From Synechococcus sp. UW179A (GTDB taxonomy: Bacteria > Cyanobacteriota > Cyanobacteriia > PCC-6307 > Cyanobiaceae): a stretch of DNA of 64,000 nucleotides. The stretch is taken from positions 1 through 64,000 of the forward strand of contig NZ_UCNJ01000004.1 of the NCBI RefSeq assembly GCF_900473965.1, read 5' to 3'. Below the pieces are notes generated by a model. It ran no database searches and was not told the DNA's origin. It saw nothing but the letters and a program-made list of their open reading frames with translations. The translations under genes and the position numbers were made by a program. Each line of letters starts with the position of its first letter. Within the stretch, counting starts at the first letter, position 1. Positions 55,119-64,000 of the stretch are shown here, piece after piece.

Positions 55119-56201
55119 TTGATTTACAGTAGTTTTGAAAACTCAATATCCTGGGTCATTAATGAGATCTTTGATCAAACAGATCAACGCTTATGGGATC
55201 CTGTTCTGAATATGGCAGGTAAAATTAAGCTTGCTGAAACCTGTCAGATACATGAATGTTTGCTTGAATTTCACCATGATATTCACTTAGCCATTGATAT
55301 ATCATTTGGCGTTTTATCATCAGCAGCACTTTTGCCTAAAGAATTCATGCCAACCTGGTGGGACTTATATGTGGATAGATGCGACCAAATTGTACCCAAT
55401 ACAAATCCTCCAGAAGGGATTAATACAAGCAATGCCAGTACCCAATATCGAAAAAAAAATACATCGTTCGATTGTGCATTGCCTGACTTTCATTATCTTG
55501 AGTTTGATGTTTTTGAGAATTCAATTCGTCTGGGAGGTGTATTTCAAAGATTAGACAATCTTGAGACTGAGGTGCCAGCGCAGATGTTAAATGAAATCCT
55601 TGATTATTGCCTAGCTGTTCAGGGGAGGTCAACTCGAACGAACAATTATCAAAAAATGATGAAGGATATCTTTGAATCTCTTGGCTGCCCGTATTGGATT
55701 GGTCTGATGATTGGGCGAGGAGAAATGGTGAAACTAATTTTTAAATCTTCCGTATCGCTTGACAATATTAAACCTAATTTCTGGAAGTGGTTCACATCAG
55801 AATTTAGGATTTCATTTGAAAATACGATGAAATATTTTTCTTCGCTTGAACACACTAGTGTACGCTGCTGTATTGACTTATGCTTATCAAATCCATCAAA
55901 TCATCCAAGACTTTGTTTTGAAATCTTCCCAAGCAGTCGGGTAAAAGAGTCAACGAGCTGGTCTATTTTAAACTGTCTGAAACAGCATTTCAACTTGAGT
56001 GAAAATTTGAGACTCCAGATATGCAATTTATACGCTAACGTGCCACGAGGAGTTAGAAAAACTCCATTTAGTCATATTTTCCCATGTCCGCAATTGCCTT
56101 TTAACAATATTGCAGCTGTCTTTAGTCACTACAAAATTTGTCTTGAGAAAAACAAGCCAGCTGAACTAAAGACTTATGCCCATGTTATTTCGGAATTGTA
56201 G
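55119..56201 (+). CDS. unrecognised 360-residue protein
   Basis: A soluble protein of about 360 residues with no family I can name. Notable blocks are HYLEFDVFENSIRLGGVFQR, GCPYWIGLMIGRGEMVKLIF, RCCIDLCLSNPSNHPRLCFE and, near the end, VFSHYKICLEKNKPAELKTY. The alternation of GRGE..KLIF and later strand-like repeats is faintly like ABBA-type prenyltransferases, where basic residues line a barrel, but this is weak. It is AT-rich and lies about 460 bases from a convergent Nif11 precursor, so a role with that peptide is possible and untested. Confidence 0.7.
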   Translation: MIYSSFENSISWVINEIFDQTDQRLWDPVLNMAGKIKLAETCQIHECLLEFHHDIHLAIDISFGVLSSAALLPKEFMPTWWDLYVDRCDQIVPNTNPPEGINTSNASTQYRKKNTSFDCALPDFHYLEFDVFENSIRLGGVFQRLDNLETEVPAQMLNEILDYCLAVQGRSTRTNNYQKMMKDIFESLGCPYWIGLMIGRGEMVKLIFKSSVSLDNIKPNFWKWFTSEFRISFENTMKYFSSLEHTSVRCCIDLCLSNPSNHPRLCFEIFPSSRVKESTSWSILNCLKQHFNLSENLRLQICNLYANVPRGVRKTPFSHIFPCPQLPFNNIAAVFSHYKICLEKNKPAELKTYAHVISEL

Positions 56202-56662
56202 GATCGGTTGTAATTGAGTCCTTTGTTTTGCACTCACACATTTTATTTCCGAGCAATATCCCATCTGAATACATAAATCTTTTATTGCCTTGAATAGTCT
56301 TGTCTGAGACGGCAACTTGATCTATTCCTGCACTGGTCGACCAAACCAAGGTTATTAAAATCAAAATGTGCTCTAGAAAAACCTAAGCAGTCGTAGTTAA
56401 TGGAAAATGTTAATAATCAGCATAAAGGGTACTAAAGAGTGGCCAAAAGCTCTGACATACATTCAATTCTTCGAGGTTTACTTACATATCAAGAAATTAA
56501 TTGCGTTGCAGATTTATAACTATGATTTTTAACAATGCCACTCCACTCATCAGCTATTTGAGCTGCAGTAATTTTTACTACAGATTAATATGGCAATAGA
56601 GAGGTTTTCAAGAATACGTTGAGATGTTGCAGGGACGTGTGAAACGTCAATGACATTGACAA
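56202..56662. other. intergenic region between convergent genes
   Basis: No frame or hairpin I can support. Confidence 0.4.
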
Positions 56663-56911
56663 TTAGTTCCAATCTGGAGCCGCTGCAGTTCCTTGGCCAT
56701 AACCCCAGCAGGTGTTCATCCAACATCCACCTGCTACGTGTTCTAACTCCTCTTTACTAATCTCACTGAGCTTATCAGAAGTTATTTCACAGCCATATGC
56801 TTTGGCAAGACTCACAACTTCTTCAAAAGACTTAGCTGCTTTGAGCTTTTCCTGAAGGTGGGTATCACCTTTAGCATTGGCAAGGAAGACCTTGAGTTGT
56901 TCCTCAGACAT
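56663..56911 (-). CDS. Nif11/prochlorosin-type precursor 10
   Basis: 82 residues; leader MSEEQLKVFLANAKGDTHLQ.. ending LEHVAGG, core CWMNTCWGYGQGTAAAPDWN with two Cys and two Thr and three Trp. It is the only intact precursor on the minus strand and lies 26 kb from the others. Leader second half resembles precursor 9. Confidence 0.9.
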   Translation of the reverse strand: MSEEQLKVFLANAKGDTHLQEKLKAAKSFEEVVSLAKAYGCEITSDKLSEISKEELEHVAGGCWMNTCWGYGQGTAAAPDWN

Positions 56912-57300
56912 TGGTGTCTTGCGAGTTCTCTGAAAGTACCCGTAAAGACAAGAGATGCCAATCCTTCGATTGAGGGATATTTCGCCGTGGCTGTCTGGCC
57001 CTCAATACTGCATCTGAAGGATTGAAACTGAACCATGTGTTTAATAGCTTAGACAAAAACCAAGCTTGACCAATGACTGATAAAACATCCAAGAAGAACG
57101 CCAATGCAAATCAGAAAAGCCTCGGCAACAATGAGATCAGATGATGATTCGCCAGGCTCAAGTCGAACTGATAACAGAAGTATTAAAATGTTCATGAATG
57201 TGTTGAATGAAGCACATCACATCACATTCGCTCAAAAGAAATAGCCCTTTATTGGAATCGTAGCTAGCAGTGAAAGCAAAGAAGATCATGAGCTACCAAC
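56912..57300. other. intergenic region, no gene supported
   Basis: Upstream space of precursor 10 and of the decarboxylase gene. Neither the cassette block nor the CACCAGA operator is present. Confidence 0.45.
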
Positions 57301-58695
57301 ATGGAGAACTCAAAGCCAAAACTGGACCTAGAGACAAATCTTGGACATCGACTCGATCAACGGAAGATGAAAGGGCTCGAATTACCGCGATATGAGCTAT
57401 CAAAAGCCGGAATTCAAGGGGATCTGGCCTATCGGCTGATACACGACCATCTAATGCTTGACGGCAATGCAATGCTCAACCTTGCCACATTTGTAGGCAC
57501 GTGGATGGAGCCTGAAGCTCTGAATCTAATGCGCGAGTGTGTTGATAAAAACATGATTGATAAAGACGAATATCCACAAACCGCCGAACTGGAGAATCGT
57601 TGCATACGCATGCTTGCAAGGCTCTGGCATGCTCCTGATCCTGATCAGGCAATCGGCACATCAACCACGGGATCAAGTGAAGCCTGCATGCTTGGCGGAA
57701 TGGTGCTGCGGTGGCATTGGCGACAACGTCGTAAAAAACAGGGATTGGACGACACTCAGCCCAATCTTGTGATGGGAACCAATACCCAGATCTGTTGGGA
57801 TAAGTTCTGCGCCTATTTCGATGTCGAGCCTCGAATGGTGCCAATTTCCAAGAATCATCTGCAAATGACAGCTGAGGGGGCAATTGCTGCATGCGATGAA
57901 AATACAATTGGCGTCGTAGGCGTGCTTGGTAGCACCTTTGACGGCAGCTACGAACCGATTAAGGCAATCCAGGAAGGGCTTGACCTTGTACAGCAAGAAA
58001 AAGGGCTTGATATTCCCATTCATGTCGATGGCGCATCTGGCGCTTTTGTCGCACCATTCAACAGTCCAAGTCTACTCTGGGATTTTCAACTTCCTCGAGT
58101 CAAGTCAATAAATACGAGTGGGCATAAATATGGTGGGGTCGTACCAGGAGTTGGCTGGGTACTCTGGCGTGAACAAGCTGATTTGCCGGAAGAACTTCGC
58201 TTTAACGTTAATTATCTGGGGGGGCAAATGCCTACGATCGGGATGAATTTCTCACGACCGGGAGCACAAATTGTTGGTCAGTACTTTAACTTTATCCATC
58301 TTGGTCACGAGGGATACTGCCAGCGGATGGCTTCGCTTGAAAGTACAGCTTCTTACATTGCTGACTCGATTGAAGCCATGGGAACGATGAAACTTTTAAG
58401 CCATCCAAAAGGCCAGCTTCCCGTTTTCGCTGTTGCAGTCTCTGAAACAGTCACCAAGTGGACCGTATTCCAGATGTCAGATCGATTACGAATGCGTGGA
58501 TGGCAAGTACCTGCATACACAATGCCAGCCAATTGCGAAGATCTAGCCGTTCTACGTTTTGTGATTCGAGCCGGTTTCACAAGAGACATGGCTGACCTAT
58601 TACTTCAAGATATTCGAAATGCAATCGAATGGTTCGAGAAACTGAATCTTCCTATGCCTGACCCAAATCCAGAGCATAAACCATTCCATCATTGA
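57301..58695 (+). CDS. gad: glutamate decarboxylase
   Basis: 464 residues, the usual length for PLP-dependent Gad. The PLP lysine is K276 in NTSGHKYG, the ring-binding Asp is D243 in HVDGASGAF, and STTGSSEACM holds the phosphate. It converts glutamate to GABA, consuming a proton. The MarC-family membrane protein follows after 41 bases, probably in one operon. Confidence 0.94.
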   Translation: MENSKPKLDLETNLGHRLDQRKMKGLELPRYELSKAGIQGDLAYRLIHDHLMLDGNAMLNLATFVGTWMEPEALNLMRECVDKNMIDKDEYPQTAELENRCIRMLARLWHAPDPDQAIGTSTTGSSEACMLGGMVLRWHWRQRRKKQGLDDTQPNLVMGTNTQICWDKFCAYFDVEPRMVPISKNHLQMTAEGAIAACDENTIGVVGVLGSTFDGSYEPIKAIQEGLDLVQQEKGLDIPIHVDGASGAFVAPFNSPSLLWDFQLPRVKSINTSGHKYGGVVPGVGWVLWREQADLPEELRFNVNYLGGQMPTIGMNFSRPGAQIVGQYFNFIHLGHEGYCQRMASLESTASYIADSIEAMGTMKLLSHPKGQLPVFAVAVSETVTKWTVFQMSDRLRMRGWQVPAYTMPANCEDLAVLRFVIRAGFTRDMADLLLQDIRNAIEWFEKLNLPMPDPNPEHKPFHH

Positions 58696-58736
58696 AAACC
58701 GATGACTTATAAAAAAATCTGCATATCAAATCAACA

Positions 58737-59417
58737 ATGATGGATCCAAATTCGTTCCAACATTATGCGACGCGTTTACTTGCCATTGGCAATAGCGTCT
58801 CAGCCCTGGGTGCATTTTTAATGCTAACTCAGGGGATTCCTCGTAAAAAAGTTAATCATCTAATCTTGATCAGTAGCATTGCATGTTTAGTCACACTTAT
58901 TCTCTTCTTACTTGTTGGAACACGAATTCTTGATTTTTTCGGGATCTCCGTCGGTGCATTTCAGATCACAGGTGGATTAATCCTAGGTCGTATTGGACTT
59001 GGGATGCTGGACTCTAAATCTGATAGTACATCTGATCAAAATGATAATGATGTCAAAAATCAAAAACAAGATCTGAGCGACACAGAATTTTATTCAGCTG
59101 CTGTAGTTCCACTCGCAATCCCACTGACAGTGGGAGGTGCGACACTTTCAGCCGTTGTTCTCTTTGCGGATACTGCCGCCCGCACAGGCACATTTTTTGA
59201 TTTACTTGCAGCGATTATTGTCTTAGTAGTTGTTAACTATCTAATATTTAGATTCAGCAGCAAAATCATGACCCTACTCGGCTCAATGGGTATGGAAATT
59301 TTCATCAAAGTCATGGGGCTATTTATGCTATCAATAGGCATTCAGTTCCTAGCCCAAGGAATTGGATATTTTTACTTGAAATATCGAGACGTATCAGTTG
59401 CCGTGCTTGGATGGTAA
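58737..59417 (+). CDS. MarC family integral membrane protein
   Basis: 226 residues with six membrane segments: ISVGAFQITGGLILGRIGLG and AAVVPLAIPLTVGGATLSAV are the MarC/UPF0056 repeat motifs. Function of the family is unknown. Its linkage with a decarboxylase is unusual; many gad genes travel with a glutamate/GABA antiporter, so this protein could have a supporting transport role. Confidence 0.88.
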   Translation: MMDPNSFQHYATRLLAIGNSVSALGAFLMLTQGIPRKKVNHLILISSIACLVTLILFLLVGTRILDFFGISVGAFQITGGLILGRIGLGMLDSKSDSTSDQNDNDVKNQKQDLSDTEFYSAAVVPLAIPLTVGGATLSAVVLFADTAARTGTFFDLLAAIIVLVVVNYLIFRFSSKIMTLLGSMGMEIFIKVMGLFMLSIGIQFLAQGIGYFYLKYRDVSVAVLGW

Positions 59418-59655
59418 TCATTGCCAGTGCCAAGGTATACCTAATTAGTAGTTCAGCAATTGACGATAGTCGCTTATTACACCCTATCAAGAACAAATGA
59501 GTTCGAATGGTGAACGAATTCGTTTCATAGCCCTTTATAAATCAGAGCAGCAATCAATACAGAAGCACAAAATGTATTAAAGTTGCAACTATCGGTCAAT
59601 CCCTTGCTAGCTTCAAAGAGTAGCTAGTCATGTCATCGAAGACACATCAAGTCAA

Positions 59656-60195
59656 ATGACAAACAAAAGTTTTTTCAATAAAATCCAACGGTACGCGCCA
59701 CTGGCCCTAAGTACCATTCTTTCAATGGCCGTACTAGAAGCAAAAACAAACCCGAGTTTTGCCGACGATAAGTATGATCCATGCTGGATACACACAGATT
59801 GCGAGAAACCAGTTGGCTACAGCAATGATCCCAACTCATCAATGGGAATCGGCTGGTATTGCACCGACGGAAAGCTAGTTACATCATCAACCGAGCTTGA
59901 TAGCTGTGAAATATTGAAGGGTTGTACAGCTGAGTCAGGAAGGTCGCCCCAATATGTCCCCAAAATGTCCGAGGGAGGTCAAGCAGCCTGGCGCTGTGCT
60001 GACAATGCATTTATACACACAAATTGCTCTGCAGCTGGTTGGTCCAAAGATGGAGGAACAATGGGTATTGGATGGTACTGCGATGATGGCAAATATGTAG
60101 ACAAAAATACTGAATTTGACAAGGCATATATTCACCCCGGATGCCCAGCCGTTGAATACAATAAAACATTCCAGGCATGGATCTGCAAAAACTAA
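59656..60195 (+). CDS. secreted cysteine-rich protein with repeated domain
   Basis: 179 residues. A signal peptide-like start (LALSTILSMAVLEAKTNPSFA) is followed by two copies of a unit containing MGIGWYCxDGKxV and a following ExDxxxIxxGC, plus a shorter third piece ending AWICKN. About ten Cys are regularly placed and probably paired. No family recognised; could bind sugar or surface ligands. Confidence 0.72.
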   Translation: MTNKSFFNKIQRYAPLALSTILSMAVLEAKTNPSFADDKYDPCWIHTDCEKPVGYSNDPNSSMGIGWYCTDGKLVTSSTELDSCEILKGCTAESGRSPQYVPKMSEGGQAAWRCADNAFIHTNCSAAGWSKDGGTMGIGWYCDDGKYVDKNTEFDKAYIHPGCPAVEYNKTFQAWICKN

Positions 60196-60425
60196 ACCAT
60201 AGCGTTTGTAGAATTCAGCACTAACGGTGACGCAATTATTAGATTTATCGTTCAGCAGATTCGCAAAGTCTAAAATTTCACTAGTGTTAATTATTTTTGC
60301 TCACGCAAAAGTCCTGAGACAATAGAGCAAGTGTGAAATACAAGTCCCACGCTATGCAGGCGGGGACTTGTATGCACAAAAGGCGATATTGATTAAGAAT
60401 GGATAGGAAGCGAACCCATTCTTTT

Positions 60426-60542
60426 TTACCACCAGCTCGTGTCCAAATAGTGGTCATCATCTATATCACGACCTCCTGAAATTGTTTCAAGAAGCTCATC
60501 CGTTAGCTCAATGGTTTCATTTTGAGTGTTTTGTTCAGTCAT
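60426..60542 (-). CDS. 38-residue peptide with SGG leader end
   Basis: From the ATG at 60542: MTEQNTQNETIELTDELLET then ISGG and an acidic/aromatic end RDIDDDHYLDTSWW. ELTDELLETISGG is a double-glycine-type leader end; the remaining 14 residues would be the core, with no Cys and one Ser and one Thr. It may be a non-lanthipeptide RiPP precursor. The four-box CACCAGA operator precedes it. Confidence 0.65.
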   Translation of the reverse strand: MTEQNTQNETIELTDELLETISGGRDIDDDHYLDTSWW

Positions 60543-60576
60543 GGTTTCAGAATGAGTTGAGTGTGTAATTTGTGTT

Positions 60577-60679
60577 GGGGCTGTTACCCGCTCGACTCCT
60601 TCGAGTTCACATCTGTTCTGGTGTAGCCCAGTGCATAGATCTGGTGCAGGCCCTGCGAAGTTCTGGTGAGCCTCTAGTG
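60577..60679 (-). promoter_or_regulatory. four-box CACCAGA operator and hairpin, copy 3
   Basis: Minus-strand boxes begin at 60679 (CACTAGA), 60668, 60656 and 60623 (offsets 0, 11, 23, 56). GGAGTCGAG and GGG TAACAG CCCC follow as in copy 1 (GGAGTCGAGGGGGCAACACC). The start codon is 81 bases from the last box. Confidence 0.65.
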
Positions 60680-60833
60680 AATAACTCAGAACACAGTGCC
60701 TAACGAAGCTCAGCGCGTCAGGAAACAGGTCAGTGTTGATCCTCAGGGTCAATGCCGAGCTCGTGACCTACAGCATCCATCGCAGTTAAAACTCGGGAGC
60801 AGGAAGCTCATAAAATTAATTGCTGTGGGGTAA

Positions 60834-62672
<1,839 letters not shown>

Positions 62673-62786
62673 TCAAAGAACACACCGTTCAATAGGCGGG
62701 GTTTATTTTTGGGATGTAATGCCAGGAACTCTTGTCAAAGCTGGAATTTATTGGCACATTGAATGTATCCACTTCACATCAAAACA

Positions 62787-63155
62787 ATGCTAACTGGTGC
62801 AGATCTCCTTGCAAAAGTCAAGGACTTAGGAGATGTCTCCAAGACTGACTTGGCTACAGCCTGTGGTTATGTCTCCCAAAAGAAGGATGGTTCTGACCGT
62901 GTGAACTTTACGGCCTTCTACGAGGCACTGCTGAACGCAAAGGGCATCGAACTGGGTGGTGGGTCAGCAGGTATTGGCAAGGGTGGAAGGAAGCTTTCCT
63001 ATACAGCGAAAGTTCAGGGAAACGGTAACTTGCTCGTCGGTAAGGCCTACACAGCAATGTTGGATCTGAACCCAGGTGATGAATTCGAAATCAAATTGGG
63101 TCGTAAAGCGATTCGTCTGATCCCTGTGGGTAGCGAGGAAGAAGGCGAGGAGTGA
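62787..63155 (+). CDS. cyanobacterial AbrB-type regulator, second copy
   Basis: 122 residues, nearly identical in protein to the gene at 7484 (differences mainly SDLLAKVKE/ADLLAKVKD, the VTDKKDGGQ segment and the end) yet with many synonymous base changes. I take the ATG at 62787 to match that copy; the frame is open to 62763. It probably forms mixed or rival dimers with the first copy. Confidence 0.88.
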   Translation: MLTGADLLAKVKDLGDVSKTDLATACGYVSQKKDGSDRVNFTAFYEALLNAKGIELGGGSAGIGKGGRKLSYTAKVQGNGNLLVGKAYTAMLDLNPGDEFEIKLGRKAIRLIPVGSEEEGEE

Positions 63156-63176
63156 GCTAACTCCAGAACTTTGCAT

Positions 63177-63221
63177 CAAAAGACAAGGCAGGTTTGCTCG
63201 TCAGCACTGCCTTGTCTTTGC
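63177..63221 (+). terminator. terminator of second AbrB gene
   Basis: AAAGACAAGGCAG pairs with CTGCCTTGTCTTT around a 15-base loop. Confidence 0.85.
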
Positions 63222-63343
63222 CGCAAAAACAACAAAGTGGTTGCAAGCCAGGAGGGATCTCTCTACAGACCAACCTTCCGATCTATGAAGCCCCCCCCTG
63301 TGGAAGTTAAGCAATCCACAACTCAAGCCAACGCCGCTGCTCG

Positions 63344-63562
63344 GTGTTGATCCGTGGAGAATTGAACGAAGGCTCTTACTGGGCGAGTGGTCGATACAGA
63401 GCGACATCAACATTTGGCGGCATCAGTATCGAGAGGGGGGATTTCGTTCCTTGCAGAGTGGCTGATTGGAGAGTGATGTTCTCAAAACCAGTAGACAAGC
63501 AGGTTGGTCTTGAGATTCCAGAGGTTGCTCAGTGGAAGCTTGTACCTAGTGACCCGAGATGA
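63344..63562 (+). CDS. possible small protein upstream of the GG-repeat peptide
   Basis: 72 codons from a TTG; GRYRATSTFGGISIERGDFV and PCRVADWRVMFS look protein-like. Its stop overlaps the next ATG as ATGA, suggesting coupled translation. Start uncertain. Confidence 0.4.
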   Translation: MLIRGELNEGSYWASGRYRATSTFGGISIERGDFVPCRVADWRVMFSKPVDKQVGLEIPEVAQWKLVPSDPR

Positions 63563-63867
63563 CTGCTATTACAGAGAAGACCCTGGAAAGGCTGATGACT
63601 GAAGAGCAAGCCAAGCAGAAGGACAGGAAGAAAGAGATGTCGAAGATGGAGCTTGAAGGCATATCCGGCTCTGGGGCTCCCGCACGTGATCGAGCTTCGG
63701 GAATAGCCAATCCAATCATTGGTGAAGTCCCTGCTCCCAATTATTCTCTAACGGTGGAAGATTTAAAGGGTGTATCTGGAGGTGGAGCAGCGAACCAAAC
63801 GGTCTCGTCTAGAGCAACTAACCCTGTATCTCAGGATGTGCTTGACCACCTGGACCCGGACATTTAA
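63559..63867 (+). CDS. 102-residue peptide precursor with two internal GG-like units
   Basis: Two similar units are seen: MELEGISGSGA + PARDRASGIANPI and VEDLKGVSGGGA + ANQTVSSRATNPV, i.e. a leader-end-like motif followed by about 13 residues, twice. The N-terminal part is a charged helix (TEEQAKQKDRKKEMS). There are no Cys. It resembles a multi-core RiPP precursor, but no modification enzyme is nearby in the window. Confidence 0.6.
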   Translation: MTAITEKTLERLMTEEQAKQKDRKKEMSKMELEGISGSGAPARDRASGIANPIIGEVPAPNYSLTVEDLKGVSGGGAANQTVSSRATNPVSQDVLDHLDPDI

Positions 63868-63887
63868 ATAGTTATTCATCTATCACT

Positions 63888-64000
63888 ATGGAAGAGCCCA
63901 AGGGAAGCAAATCACCTGAACTCAGCGAGAAGGAATTAAAGAGGATCGAAGGTGCTGGTTGCGGGTGTGAAGATGTGCCAGAACTCAGCGAGAAGGTGTT
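63888..64000 (+). CDS. repeat-containing peptide precursor, cut by window end
   Basis: MEEPKGSKSPELSEKELKRI then EGAGCGCEDV and again PELSEKV at the last bases. PELSEKELKRIEGAG is a leader-end-like unit that seems to repeat, with GCGCEDV as the intervening core. It follows the previous peptide gene by 20 bases. Confidence 0.6.
   Translation, partial: MEEPKGSKSPELSEKELKRIEGAGCGCEDVPELSEKV

Overview
The window looks like the chromosome of a marine picocyanobacterium of the Synechococcus/Prochlorococcus type. Evidence: a cyanobacterial AbrB-type regulator (two copies), proteins of the DUF3104 and DUF1651 families that I know only from this group, a DUF3531 protein, a CPP1-like protein, a B12-dependent class II ribonucleotide reductase, a ferritin, a SmtA-type metallothionein, and many Nif11/prochlorosin-type peptide precursors. 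No species is assigned.

Layout. 1-15 kb is compact core genome with overlapping genes: end of a sigma factor, a DUF92 membrane protein, rsmE, a DUF3531 gene, an ABC ATPase, hslO, a CPP1-like gene, an AbrB-type regulator, prfC with a methyltransferase and an MscS-type channel (each joined by 4-base overlaps), nrdJ and tRNA-Ser(UGA). From the tRNA to about 30.5 kb lies an accessory region made of repeated modules: (a) a thermonuclease gene, a gene for a secreted His-rich protein and a conserved 98-nt RNA-like element with terminator, present three times and decaying; (b) small cassettes, each a terminator, a conserved upstream block and a Nif11-leader peptide gene with a different core peptide (nine intact here plus five remnants); (c) decayed DUF3104 genes. 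A degenerate second copy of the tRNA-Ser at 18.7 kb shows that module (a) was duplicated together with the tRNA. 31-47 kb holds metal and small-molecule genes (ferritin, TSUP and aquaporin transporters, an SMP-30 lactonase, two SDRs in the wider region, a VIT-type transporter, metallothionein) and a fatty acid desaturase. 47-60 kb is gene-poor and AT-rich, with small membrane proteins, a tenth Nif11 precursor, an unrecognised 360-aa protein, a glutamate decarboxylase/MarC pair and a Cys-rich secreted protein. 60-64 kb holds a broken dnaK, a second AbrB-type gene and several small peptides with double-glycine-like motifs and internal repeats.

Working view. The region is a reservoir of ribosomally made, leader-directed peptides (prochlorosin-like). 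No LanM-type synthetase or peptidase-containing exporter is visible here, so these would have to act from elsewhere in the genome. Three genes far apart (a Nif11 precursor at 26.5 kb, a basic secreted protein at 54.6 kb and an SGG-leader peptide at 60.5 kb) share the same four-box CACCAGA operator with nearly identical spacing, which suggests a common regulator for part of this peptide output.
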